Below are positions 26,635 to 34,814 of a stretch of 64,000 nucleotides of DNA, in pieces (within the stretch, counting starts at the first letter, position 1; the number at the start of each line of letters is the position of its first letter). The stretch comes from Arenibaculum pallidiluteum. Its GTDB lineage: Bacteria; Pseudomonadota; Alphaproteobacteria; Azospirillales; Azospirillaceae. The notes under the pieces are model-generated. The model worked only from the letters and a program-made list of their open reading frames with translations. It made no database searches and was not told the DNA's origin. The position numbers were made by a program, and so were the translations under genes. Location of the stretch: positions 124,001 through 188,000 of the forward strand of contig NZ_JAFIQU010000008.1 in NCBI RefSeq assembly GCF_017355985.1. The letters are read 5' to 3'.

Positions 26635-27153
26635 ATGGACGAGCGATCGACGGTCGATCTTCTTCACGACCACACCGCAAGCCTGCGGCGCTTCGCGCTG
26701 GTGCTGACGCGCAACCGCGACGAGGCCGAGGATCTGGTCCAGGAGACGCTGATGCGGGCGATCGCCGCGGCCGACGGCTGGGAGCCTGGAACGGACCTGC
26801 GCGCCTGGCTCTTCAAGATCATGCACAACCTTCATCTGAGCGCGCTGCGCAAGCGCCAGGTGCGCGAGGCGGCCCGGCCGGGGCTGCCGAACGCCGTGGC
26901 CGAGGCCTCCCAGGCCCTGCGGGTGGAGGCGCGGCAGGCTCTCGAGGCGCTGGAAACCCTGCCCGAGGCGCAGCGCCAGGCGATCCTGATGGTCGCGGTG
27001 GAGGATATGCGCTATGCCGACGCGGCCCGGGTCATGGGCGTGCCGCTGGGCACCTTCATGTCCCGTCTGGCGCGCGGGCGCGAAGCGCTGCGGCGCGTCA
27101 TGGAGGGCGCCCGGCTGCCCCGGCTGCGCCTGGTCGGAGGACGCGCGCCATGA
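26635..27153 (+). CDS. ECF sigma factor
   Basis: The 172-residue protein is an extracytoplasmic-function sigma factor with region 2 (about 8-75, NRDEAEDLVQETLMRAI and the LRAWLFKIMHN element) and region 4 (about 110-160, with LPEAQRQAILMVAVEDM and a VPLGTFMSRLARGREALRR recognition helix). It directs RNA polymerase to a stress or envelope regulon. It overlaps the anti-sigma gene by ATGA. The ATG at 26635 has AGGA; a GTG at 26611 is an alternative. Confidence 0.92.
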   Translation: MDERSTVDLLHDHTASLRRFALVLTRNRDEAEDLVQETLMRAIAAADGWEPGTDLRAWLFKIMHNLHLSALRKRQVREAARPGLPNAVAEASQALRVEARQALEALETLPEAQRQAILMVAVEDMRYADAARVMGVPLGTFMSRLARGREALRRVMEGARLPRLRLVGGRAP

Positions 27154-27947
27154 ACGCCGTGAACGAGGCGGAGCTGCAGGCCTATGTGGACGGGCGGCTC
27201 TCCCCCAAGGAGGCGGCCCGTGTCGAAGCGCTGCTCGCCGTCGATGACGATGCCCGCGCCGAGGTCTCCGGCCAGATGGCGGACCGGACGCTCCTGCGCG
27301 AGGCGGCATCGGCCATGGATCCCGGCCCCGCGCCGGCCGAGACCGATGCCCTGGTGACGGAGCTCGCCCGCCGGCTGGTCCACCGCCGCGCCGCGCGCCG
27401 TCCCGCCGTGCTGGCCAGGGCCGCCGCGGTGCTGCTGGTAATGGGCGCAGGATGGATGGCCCATTTGGCCTACGAGCAGGCAAGCGACCCGCTGCCCAGC
27501 TTCGTGACCGAGGCGGCCGGCGCGCACGAGGTCTTCGCCGAGCTGAAGGACCATGCCGTCGAGATGGAAGGCGGCCGGCGCGCGGAGATGGCAGCCTGGT
27601 TCTCGGACCGGCTCGGCGAGCCCGTGCCCGTCCCCACGCTGGACGCCATCGGGATCGACCTCGTCGGCGGGCGGCTGCTGGGCACCCGCGAGGGCCCCTT
27701 GGCCCATCTCGTCTACGAGGACCGCACAGGCCACCGCATGACGCTCTCGATCTGGCCACACAGCTACGAGGGCAACACCGCCCCCGTGGTCGTCGAGCAC
27801 CATGGGGTGAAGCTCGGCTACTGGAGCGACCAGAGCCTGAGCTACGTCCTGGCGGCGCGGACCACGGACCTCCAGATCCAGAGCATTGCCGCCGAGATCG
27901 CGGCCCCCTGGCGCCGTATCGAGAAGGCAAGCCTGCCGCAGCCATGA
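27150..27947 (+). CDS. anti-sigma factor, membrane-bound
   Basis: The 265-residue protein has an N-terminal anti-sigma domain (about 1-55, starting with the typical EAELQAYVDGRLSPKEAARVE), a single transmembrane helix (about 90-107, with LVMGAGWMA) and a periplasmic domain of about 155 residues. There is no HxxxCxxC zinc motif, so it is not a ZAS-type redox anti-sigma. Its position, with the start overlapping the sigma stop, and its topology indicate that it holds the sigma factor inactive at the membrane until an envelope signal arrives. It overlaps the next gene by ATGA too. Confidence 0.88.
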   Translation: MNAVNEAELQAYVDGRLSPKEAARVEALLAVDDDARAEVSGQMADRTLLREAASAMDPGPAPAETDALVTELARRLVHRRAARRPAVLARAAAVLLVMGAGWMAHLAYEQASDPLPSFVTEAAGAHEVFAELKDHAVEMEGGRRAEMAAWFSDRLGEPVPVPTLDAIGIDLVGGRLLGTREGPLAHLVYEDRTGHRMTLSIWPHSYEGNTAPVVVEHHGVKLGYWSDQSLSYVLAARTTDLQIQSIAAEIAAPWRRIEKASLPQP

Positions 27948-28396
27948 CCCCCGATGGCAGCACGTCGCTGACGCCGGGTCGGGGAGCGGTGCTCGCCGGG
28001 CTGGCGGCGCTGGGTGTCGCCTGCCTCGCGGGGTACATGACCGGCCGGGCCGAGACGGACCCGCCGACTCTTCTGGCCGCGACGCCCTGCGGGATCTCGG
28101 GCGGCGATACCCTCTCGCTGCCGCCCGAGCTGCTGTCCGGGCCCGCCCAGGTGCCGCTGCTGCTGGGCCCCATCTCGGTCCCCGGCGCCGGACCGCCCGT
28201 GCTCGTGCGCTTCGATCCCGCCCTGGCGGCGGAAGGCGAGGCGCGGCTGCGCGACGGCGTCCTGACGCTGCCGCCACGCCTCGCCGGGGGACGGCTGCCG
28301 GACGCGATCACCCTGGCCTGCCGCGACGGCGCCATCTCCAGCGTGATCTATCGCCATGGCGCCACGGCGACGCGCCTGCCGGTCAGCCGCGGCTGA
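27944..28396 (+). CDS. small membrane-anchored protein of the sigma operon, unknown
   Basis: I do not recognise the family. The 150-residue protein has one N-terminal transmembrane helix (about 13-31, VLAGLAALGVACLAGYM) and a periplasmic domain of about 115 residues with two cysteines (about residues 49 and 125), predicted beta-rich. The cysteines could form a disulfide. It is the third gene of the sigma/anti-sigma operon, linked by a four-base overlap, so it may be a co-sensor or envelope target of that system. No signal-peptidase site is evident. Confidence 0.7.
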   Translation: MTPDGSTSLTPGRGAVLAGLAALGVACLAGYMTGRAETDPPTLLAATPCGISGGDTLSLPPELLSGPAQVPLLLGPISVPGAGPPVLVRFDPALAAEGEARLRDGVLTLPPRLAGGRLPDAITLACRDGAISSVIYRHGATATRLPVSRG

Positions 28397-28542
28397 GCCA
28401 GGGGCGCCCCTCCCCGGACGTAGCGCCGCCGGGCAGCGGCCCTGCAGCGCCTGGGGGGCGCGCTTGATTAAGGCCATCGCACCGAATAACGTGCCGCCGG
28501 CCTTCACGGCCGCCCCACGGCCCGCCACAGGAACGCCGATCC

Positions 28543-30039
28543 ATGAAAGTCCGCACGCGCGTCGCGCCCTCCCCGACCGGCGACCCGCACGTAGGCACGG
28601 CCTATGTCGCCCTGATGAACTACTGCTTCGCCAAGAAGCACGGGGGCGAGTTCCTGCTGCGGATCGAGGACACCGACCAGCAGCGCAGCTCGGCCGCGTC
28701 GGAGAAGGTGATCCTCGAGGCACTGCGCTGGCTCGGCCTGTCCTGGGACGAAGGGCCCGACGTGGGCGGCCCGCACGGCCCCTACCGGCAGAGCGAGCGC
28801 ACCGAGATCTACCGCGAGCACGTGGACAGGCTGATCGCCGGCGGGCACGCCTTCCGCTGTTACTGCACGGCCGAGCGGCTCGAGCAGATGCGCGCCGAGC
28901 AGCGCCGCCGCGGCGAGCGGCCGCGCTACGACGGCCACTGCCTGCACCTGTCGGCTGAGGAGGAGGCGGCCGAGCGCGCCTCCGGCAAGCCCTTCGTCGT
29001 GCGCATGAAGGTTCCCTCCGAGGGTGTCTGCGTGATCGACGACCTGCGGCGCGGGCCCATCGAGATCGAATGGGCGACCGTAGACATGCAGGTGCTGCTG
29101 AAGTCCGACGGCATGCCGACCTACCACCTCGCCAATGTGGTCGACGACCACCTGATGGGCATCACCCACGTGATGCGCGGCGAGGAATGGATCTCCTCGG
29201 CACCGAAGCACAAGCTGCTCTACGAGTATTTCGGCTGGGAGATGCCGGCGCTCGGGCACCTGCCGCTGCTGCGCAACGCCGACCGAAGCAAGCTCAGCAA
29301 GCGCAAGAACCCGACCAGCATCCTGTTCTACAAGCGCATGGGCTACCTGCCCGAGGCGATGCTGAACTTCCTTGGCCTGTTCGGCATGTCTTCGGCCGAG
29401 GGCGAGGAAATGGCGACCCTCGACCAGCTCGTCAGCCAGTTCGAGCTCGACAACATCTCGCTAGGCGGTCCGGTCTTCGACGTCGCGAAGCTGAACTGGC
29501 TGAACGGGCGCTACATCCGCGAGACCATGGATCCCGCGGCCCTGCTCGGACGGGTCGAGGCATGGGCCCTGAACCGCGACTACCTGCTGCCGATCACGGC
29601 GCTGGCGCAGACGCGGATCGAGCGGCTGAGCGATCTCGGACCTCTGGTGTCCTTCTTCTTCAGCGGGACGTTGAACCTGCCGGTCGAGCGCCTGCGCGAC
29701 AACAAGCTCTCCGAGCTCCAGCAGCGCCAAGCCTACCAGCTCGCCATGTGGCAGTTCGATGCGCTGCCCGCGTGGGAGCTGCCCGCCATCGAGCGTGTCC
29801 TCCGCGACACCGGCGACCGGATCGGCGCCAAGTTCCGGGATGCCGTCCGTGCCTTCTACATCGCGATCACGGGCAGCCCGGGATCGACGCCGCTCTTCGA
29901 TTCCATGGCGTTGCTGGGGCGCGACATCTGCCGCGAGCGGCTGCGCCAGGCGCTGCAGACGCTGGGCGGCGTCACCTCCTCCGAGGCCGATGCCTGGAAG
30001 GCCCTCCTGAAGGCCGAGGACGAGGCCGAGGAGGGCTAA
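28543..30039 (+). CDS. gltX: glutamate-tRNA ligase
   Basis: The 498-residue class I aminoacyl-tRNA synthetase charges tRNA-Glu in the cytoplasm. The HIGH-type motif is HVGT (residues 16-19, after the APSPTGDP strand), and the KMSKS-type motif is KLSKRK. The Rossmann core, stem-contact and anticodon-binding domains are in order. Alphaproteobacteria often keep two GltX copies, one possibly acting on tRNA-Gln through GatCAB; the sequence alone does not say which this is. The gene stands alone, ends at a strong bidirectional terminator and is convergent with a LuxR-type regulator. Confidence 0.95.
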   Translation: MKVRTRVAPSPTGDPHVGTAYVALMNYCFAKKHGGEFLLRIEDTDQQRSSAASEKVILEALRWLGLSWDEGPDVGGPHGPYRQSERTEIYREHVDRLIAGGHAFRCYCTAERLEQMRAEQRRRGERPRYDGHCLHLSAEEEAAERASGKPFVVRMKVPSEGVCVIDDLRRGPIEIEWATVDMQVLLKSDGMPTYHLANVVDDHLMGITHVMRGEEWISSAPKHKLLYEYFGWEMPALGHLPLLRNADRSKLSKRKNPTSILFYKRMGYLPEAMLNFLGLFGMSSAEGEEMATLDQLVSQFELDNISLGGPVFDVAKLNWLNGRYIRETMDPAALLGRVEAWALNRDYLLPITALAQTRIERLSDLGPLVSFFFSGTLNLPVERLRDNKLSELQQRQAYQLAMWQFDALPAWELPAIERVLRDTGDRIGAKFRDAVRAFYIAITGSPGSTPLFDSMALLGRDICRERLRQALQTLGGVTSSEADAWKALLKAEDEAEEG

Positions 30040-30079
30040 GGCCCGGTAGCGGCCCGCCGCTGGGCGGCCGATCCCCGCA

Positions 30080-30125
30080 AAAGGCAAAGGGCCGCGCGGC
30101 TGAGACCGCGCGGCCCTTTGCTTTT
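30080..30125. terminator. bidirectional terminator between gltX and the LuxR-type gene
   Basis: A stem of 20 base pairs with one G-T pair (30080-30099 with 30106-30125) closes on CTGAGA. The plus strand ends in CTTTGCTTTTC and the minus strand in CTTTGCCTTTT, so it can work both ways. Confidence 0.93.
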
Positions 30126-30144
30126 CTGCCGAAGCCGTCCGGCC

Positions 30145-30813
30145 TCAGCCGGCGGCGACGAGGGCCGCGTTCTCCTCGGCCAGGCCGTTGTTCAGCGCCC
30201 AGATGGCGGCCTGAGTGCGGTTGGACGCGCTGATCTTGCGCAGCAGGCTCTTGAGGTGGACCTTCACGGTCGCCTCGGTGATGCCCAGCCGGTTGGCGAT
30301 CATCTTGTTGCTGTCGCCGTTCACGAGGCAGCGCAGGATCTCCACCTCGCGGGGGGAGAGGCCCTTGCGCGAGGCCGGCACCGCCAGCTCGCCGCCCTGC
30401 ACCCGGCCGCTGACAAGCAGCGCCGCGAGATGGGTCGGGAACACCTTCTCGCCGAGCATCACCAGGCGCAGCGACTGCTGCAACGCGTCCGGCGAGACGT
30501 CCTTCATCAGGAAGCCGTCGGCGCCCGCCTGGATCGCGGCGGCGAGGTTCTGCGGCTCGAGCACGGTCGTCAACACGACGATCCGCGTCTGCGCCAGCAT
30601 CGCCCGCAGGCGGCCGATGGAATCCGACACGTCGCCCATGCTGGCCGGATCGACCAGGATCAGCTGCGGCGGATTGGCGGAAAGCGGGGCCAGCGCCTCG
30701 TCGATCGAAGCGGCCTCGCCTTCAATTTGGAAATCGCCGCCTCGCAGAAGGGCCTTCAGGCCTTCGCGAAACAGCTTGTTCGGGTCGATCAGGGCGACGG
30801 TCACGGGCTGCAT
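30145..30813 (-). CDS. LuxR/NarL-family response regulator
   Basis: The 222-residue protein has a receiver domain (about 4-120, phospho-acceptor Asp55 in LILVDPASMG, and the conserved lysine in FLMKDV) and a C-terminal LuxR helix-turn-helix (about 150-210, with LSPREVEILRCLVNGDSNKMIA and the recognition segment TEATVKVHLKSLLRK). Only one acid is seen in the N-terminal pocket (ALIDPNK), where two are usual, so phosphorylation may be altered. No kinase gene is next to it. The TTG at 30831 was rejected in favour of ATG 30813. Confidence 0.9.
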   Translation of the reverse strand: MQPVTVALIDPNKLFREGLKALLRGGDFQIEGEAASIDEALAPLSANPPQLILVDPASMGDVSDSIGRLRAMLAQTRIVVLTTVLEPQNLAAAIQAGADGFLMKDVSPDALQQSLRLVMLGEKVFPTHLAALLVSGRVQGGELAVPASRKGLSPREVEILRCLVNGDSNKMIANRLGITEATVKVHLKSLLRKISASNRTQAAIWALNNGLAEENAALVAAG

Positions 30814-31065
30814 GGGCGGCTTCGGCTTCAAATTAGTTAGCGTTGCACTATGTTTACCCCGTCGGCGGCGAGCTGGCCAATACTCCGTTAGGAATATCTT
30901 AACCGATTTTTCCGGCTAGGCACCCGGCACGGGCGCAAAGGCCGGAGCTATGACGGGTGGCCGGGCTGCCCAGGTCGAGATCGACCTCCCCCGTTTTCCG
31001 AGGATTTCCGCGCCCTTCCCCCGCTCCGAGGGGGTGGGATAGACTGCCCGCGGCCGAGGGGATCT

Positions 31066-31800
31066 ATGACCCGCGACCGAGGAATCTGGCAGACGACCGG
31101 GGTGTCACCTATGCCGCAGGGCCGGCACAGCTTGTCCATCCGCGCCGCCGCGACGGCCGGCATCCTGCTTGCCGCACCGGACGTCGCGTCAGCCCATCCC
31201 CACGCCTATGTCGTGTATGGCGCCACGCTGCGCTTCGACAATGCGCAGCGGATTGCGGCGATCGAGATGCTCTGGCTGTTCGACGAGATGTACAGCGCCT
31301 ACGCCTCGGACGGGCTGGACACGAACGGCGACGGCCGCATCGACCCCGAGGAGCTGGCGCCGCTGGCGGCCGAGAACTTGGCGCAGCTCGCGGAGTGGAG
31401 CTATTTCACCTATCTCAAGAGCGATGGCCGTCGCATCCCGCTGGGCCCCGCCGGGGCGCACGCCTCGCGCCTGGAACAGGGTCGGATCGAAATGCGCTTC
31501 ACGCTCCCGCTGGCCGAGCCCGTCGATCCGCGCGGGACGCGCGTCACCTTCTCCAGCTTCGACCCCACCTTCTACATCGACGTCACGCCGCTGGAGCGCG
31601 ACGGCTTCGCAACCGCCGGCGCGGCGCCGCCGGACTGCCGGGCCGTGCCAGGACCCGACCCGGCGGCTGGCGGCGGGCCGCGCTACGTCCCCGACGCCAC
31701 GGCGCGACAGCTCGACATCGGCCCCGAGGACGACGTGGATGCCAGCATCGGGGCCCGCTTTGCCCGCTGGATCGCCGTCGATTGCGGGTCTTCCCGATGA
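31066..31800 (+). CDS. DUF1007 periplasmic protein with EF-hand loop
   Basis: The 244-residue protein belongs to DUF1007, a family found beside nickel/cobalt transporters. A signal peptide (about residues 24-43, ending ASA) precedes HPHAYV, the usual start of the mature domain. An EF-hand-like loop, DTNGDGRIDPEEL, follows near residue 85, and the DPTFYIDVTPLE segment lies in the second half. The protein is probably periplasmic and may present or bind metal for the NicO exporter that overlaps it by ATGA. GAGGGG precedes the ATG at 31066; an ATG at 31111 is an alternative that shortens the leader. Confidence 0.85.
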   Translation: MTRDRGIWQTTGVSPMPQGRHSLSIRAAATAGILLAAPDVASAHPHAYVVYGATLRFDNAQRIAAIEMLWLFDEMYSAYASDGLDTNGDGRIDPEELAPLAAENLAQLAEWSYFTYLKSDGRRIPLGPAGAHASRLEQGRIEMRFTLPLAEPVDPRGTRVTFSSFDPTFYIDVTPLERDGFATAGAAPPDCRAVPGPDPAAGGGPRYVPDATARQLDIGPEDDVDASIGARFARWIAVDCGSSR

Positions 31801-32753
31801 GAGCACTGCGCACCGGCTTCGCCGTGGCCCTGCCCGTGGCGGTGATTGCCATGGCGCTCCTGCTGATGCCGGCCGTGGATCCCCCCTTCTCCGCGGCGAT
31901 CGTCGCAGGCCAGCGCACGCTGCAGCAATCGCTGACCGCAGCGCTCCGCGCGGTGCAGCAGACGGGATGGGCGGGCGCGGGGCCGCTGGCGCTGGCGGGC
32001 TTCCTCTACGGCGTGCTGCACGCCGCGGGCCCCGGGCACGGAAAGGCCGTCGTCTCCGCCTACGCGCTCGCGGAGACGCGCCTCCTGCGGCGCGCCGTGG
32101 CACTGGCCTTCGCGGCCTCGATGGTGCAGGCGCTGACGGCCATCGCTCTCGTCACCGGGGCGCTGTTCGTATTCGAGACTACGGCCCGCGGGGCCGAGGC
32201 GGCCGCGCTCTGGCTGGAGCGCGCGAGCTTCGCCGCCATCGCGGCCTTCGGAGCCGTCATGGCGGTGCGCGCGGCGCTGCGCGTGCGGCTTGCGGCAGCA
32301 TCCAGCGCCGCCGCGGGACACGAGCACGGCCATCACCACGACCATCACCACGGGCATGCCCACGGGCCGGACTGCGGCTGCGGCCATTCCCACATGCCGC
32401 CGCCCCAGGCGGCGGAGGGATCCTGGCGCGGGGCCGCCGCGGCGATCCTGGCCGTGGGCCTTCGCCCATGCTCCGGCGCGATCCTGGCGCTGGTCTTTTC
32501 CCGGGCGCTCGGCATCTATCCCGCGGGCATCGCCGCTGCGCTTGCGATGGGGCTGGGCACGGCCGTGACCGTGTCGGCCCTTGCCGTGCTGGCGGCCGGA
32601 CTGCGCCGTGGCGCGCTGGCCGCCGCGGGCGGCCGCCGCGCGGCGCTGGCCGGAGCCCTGCTCTCCTTCCTGGGCTGGACGCTGATGCTGCTGCTGGGTC
32701 TGGCGCTGCTGACGGCGCCGCCGCCAGCGCCGGTCGGGGGCCTGCTGCGATGA
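31797..32753 (+). CDS. NicO-family nickel/cobalt transporter
   Basis: The 318-residue inner-membrane protein has about seven helices. The family motifs HAAGPGHGKA (residues 75-84) and GLRPCSGAI (221-229) contain the metal-binding His and Cys. Between helices, residues 175-199 form a histidine-rich loop (HEHGHHHDHHHGHAHG and CGCGHSH) that should bind Ni2+ or Co2+. RcnA-like members are efflux pumps; HoxN-like members take up metal. The HxxxxGHGK-type motif fits the RcnA/NicO group, so efflux is favoured but not proved. The start overlaps the DUF1007 stop (ATGA), and the stop overlaps the DUF488 start. Confidence 0.9.
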   Translation: MRALRTGFAVALPVAVIAMALLLMPAVDPPFSAAIVAGQRTLQQSLTAALRAVQQTGWAGAGPLALAGFLYGVLHAAGPGHGKAVVSAYALAETRLLRRAVALAFAASMVQALTAIALVTGALFVFETTARGAEAAALWLERASFAAIAAFGAVMAVRAALRVRLAAASSAAAGHEHGHHHDHHHGHAHGPDCGCGHSHMPPPQAAEGSWRGAAAAILAVGLRPCSGAILALVFSRALGIYPAGIAAALAMGLGTAVTVSALAVLAAGLRRGALAAAGGRRAALAGALLSFLGWTLMLLLGLALLTAPPPAPVGGLLR

Positions 32754-33226
32754 GCGAATCCCCGGGCGCAGTCGGTGCGCAGAGCGGTCCGGTCGTCTTC
32801 ACGATCGGCTACGAGGCCAGCGGCTTCGACCGCTTCCTGGCAACGCTGCGGGAGGCCGGCGTGGCCGTGGTGGTGGACGTGCGCGACCTGCCGCTGTCGC
32901 GCAGGGCCGGCTTTTCGAAGGGGACCCTGCGCGCGTCGCTGGCCGCAGCCGGCATCGACTATGTGCACCTGAAGCCCCTCGGCACACCCAAGGAGGGCCG
33001 GCTTGCCAACCGGCGGCGCGACTGGGAGACCTTCTGGCGCATCGTCGAGGAGCGCATGCAGGAGCCGGCTGCGGAATTCGCCCTGCGCGAGGCCGCGGAG
33101 ATCGCAGCCGTCCGGCCGGCGGCGCTGCTGTGCTTCGAGGCGGATCCCTGCATCTGCCATCGCCGTCGCGTCGCCGAGGCCCTGCGCGACCGCTTCGGCT
33201 TTCGCGTCGAGCACCTGCGGGTCTGA
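32750..33226 (+). CDS. DUF488 family protein
   Basis: The 158-residue protein carries the DUF488 core (about 15-150): FTIGYEASGFDRFL, VVDVRDLPLSRRAGFSKG, and a C-terminal CFEADPCICHRR segment with two cysteines and a histidine. No biochemical function is established for this family; the Cys/His cluster suggests metal or thiol chemistry. The ATGA overlap with the NicO gene puts it in the same operon, but a metal link is only inferred. Confidence 0.82.
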   Translation: MSESPGAVGAQSGPVVFTIGYEASGFDRFLATLREAGVAVVVDVRDLPLSRRAGFSKGTLRASLAAAGIDYVHLKPLGTPKEGRLANRRRDWETFWRIVEERMQEPAAEFALREAAEIAAVRPAALLCFEADPCICHRRRVAEALRDRFGFRVEHLRV

Positions 33227-33262
33227 AGGAGTGCGCCCCTGAAGGACAGCACAGCGGATCCC

Positions 33263-33778
33263 GTGATCGAGACGCGGCGGCTGGTCCTGCGCCGCATGGT
33301 GGAGGACGACGCACACTTCATCCTGGAACTCCTCAGCGATCCGTCCTGGCTCGCCTTCATCGGCGACCGCGGCGTCCGGACGCTGGACGACGCCCGCCGA
33401 TACATCGCGACGGGCCCGGCCGCCCTCTATGCCCGGTTCGGATTCGGCCTCTACCTGACGGCGCTCCGGCAGGCAGGCGAGCCGATCGGGGTCTGCGGCC
33501 TGCTCCGCCGCGACGACCTGGACGAGGTCGAACTCGGCTTCGCCTTCCTCGCGCGCCATCACGGCCGCGGCTACGCCCGCGAGGCCGCGGCCGCCACGCT
33601 GGACTACGCCGATACCCGGCTGGGCGTGACGCGCATCGTCGCGATCGCGGCGCCGGGGAACGAGCGCTCGATCCGCCTGCTCCAGACGCTCGGCATGGAG
33701 TTCGAGAGAATGGTCCAGCTGCCAGGGGACGCTACGGCAAAGAAGCTCTTCGGGTGTAATCTGGCGCCGGCACCATAG
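33263..33778 (+). CDS. GNAT-family acetyltransferase (RimJ/RimL-like)
   Basis: The 171-residue protein is an N-acetyltransferase of the GNAT fold. Motif A/B is present (VELGFAFLARHHGRGYAREAAAATLDYA), which binds acetyl-CoA, and a C-terminal GMEFERMVQLP strand follows. RimJ/L-type members acetylate ribosomal protein N-termini or small amines; the substrate is open. The start is uncertain: GTG 33263 lacks a ribosome site, whereas an in-frame CTG at 33239 is preceded by AAGGAG (33226-33231) at seven bases. It follows DUF488 closely and may be cotranscribed. Confidence 0.85.
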   Translation: MIETRRLVLRRMVEDDAHFILELLSDPSWLAFIGDRGVRTLDDARRYIATGPAALYARFGFGLYLTALRQAGEPIGVCGLLRRDDLDEVELGFAFLARHHGRGYAREAAAATLDYADTRLGVTRIVAIAAPGNERSIRLLQTLGMEFERMVQLPGDATAKKLFGCNLAPAP

Positions 33779-33938
33779 CGACCGGTCCGCTCATTTGTGG
33801 GGACCGAGCTTCGAAGGCATGCAATCCTCCGCCTTCGGTATATAATCCAAAGATCATCCTTTGGGTGCAATCGCGGTGCACTGCGAACGGCATGGGAGGA
33901 GTGCGGATGTTCGGCCAAGATCGAGACGCGGGCTTGCC

Positions 33939-34814
33939 ATGATCGGCTCACGTGGACCGGGCCGCGAGCAGGACGAGCGGGCATCGCCCGCCGCCAGCCC
34001 CGCCGCCCTGCGGGATCCCTTGCTGCGCCACAACGTGACCGTCGCCGGGAGCGGTGCCGAAACCCTGGTCTTCGCCCATGGCTTCGGCTGCGACCAGAAC
34101 ATCTGGCGGCTGGTCGCCCCTGCCTTCTCGGCGACGCACCGGCTCGCCCTGTTCGACTGGCCCGGCTGCGGGGGCGCACCGGCCGAGGCGTTCGATCCCG
34201 TCCGGCACCGGACGCTGCAGGGCTATGCCGACGACCTTCTGGCCATCTGCGCGGCCCTGTCGTTGAAGGATGCGGTCTTCATCGGTCATTCCGTTAGCGC
34301 AATGATCGGCCTTCTGGCTGCGATCCGCGAGCCGACCCGGTTCTCCCGCCTGGTGCTGGTGACACCCTCGCCCTGCTACCTGAACGCCGAGGGCTATGCC
34401 GGCGGCTTCGAACCCGAGGACATTGACGAGCTGCTCGAGCTCTTCGAGAACAACCGCCTCGGCTGGCCCGCCGCCCTGGCGCCGCTGGTCATGGGAAACC
34501 CGGAGCGGCCGGATCTGACGGCCGAGCTGGAGGCGAGCTTCTGCCGGACCGACCCCGAGGTGGCGCGGAGCTTCGCGCGGGTCACCTTCCTGTCCGACAA
34601 CCGCGAGGACCTCCCCCAGGTCAGGACGCCGTCGCTGATCCTGCAGTGCGCCCAGGACGTGATCGCACCCGAGACGGTCGGAGCCTACATGCACCGCGCG
34701 ATGCGGGACAGCCGGCTCGTCACGCTGTCGGCCTCCGGGCACTGCCCGCAGCTGAGCGCACCCGAAGACACCATCGCGGCCATCCGGACCTATCTCGGCA
34801 TCCGCCATGGCTGA
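33939..34814 (+). CDS. RsbQ-like alpha/beta hydrolase
   Basis: The 291-residue protein closely resembles RsbQ of Bacillus and its plant relatives KAI2/D14. The catalytic triad is Ser118 (GHSVS), Asp240 (LILQCAQD) and His268 (SGHCPQ), with the same Asp-to-His spacing of 28 as RsbQ. Family sequences GFGCDQNIW and TPSPCYLN are kept. RsbQ hydrolyses or binds an unknown small ligand and is required to activate the PAS-domain phosphatase RsbP in the Bacillus energy-stress response. Here the partner is probably the PAS kinase whose start overlaps this stop by eight bases. The first 30 residues are an unstructured extension, and the start at 33939 has a weak ribosome site, so a later start is possible. 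Confidence 0.88.
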   Translation: MIGSRGPGREQDERASPAASPAALRDPLLRHNVTVAGSGAETLVFAHGFGCDQNIWRLVAPAFSATHRLALFDWPGCGGAPAEAFDPVRHRTLQGYADDLLAICAALSLKDAVFIGHSVSAMIGLLAAIREPTRFSRLVLVTPSPCYLNAEGYAGGFEPEDIDELLELFENNRLGWPAALAPLVMGNPERPDLTAELEASFCRTDPEVARSFARVTFLSDNREDLPQVRTPSLILQCAQDVIAPETVGAYMHRAMRDSRLVTLSASGHCPQLSAPEDTIAAIRTYLGIRHG

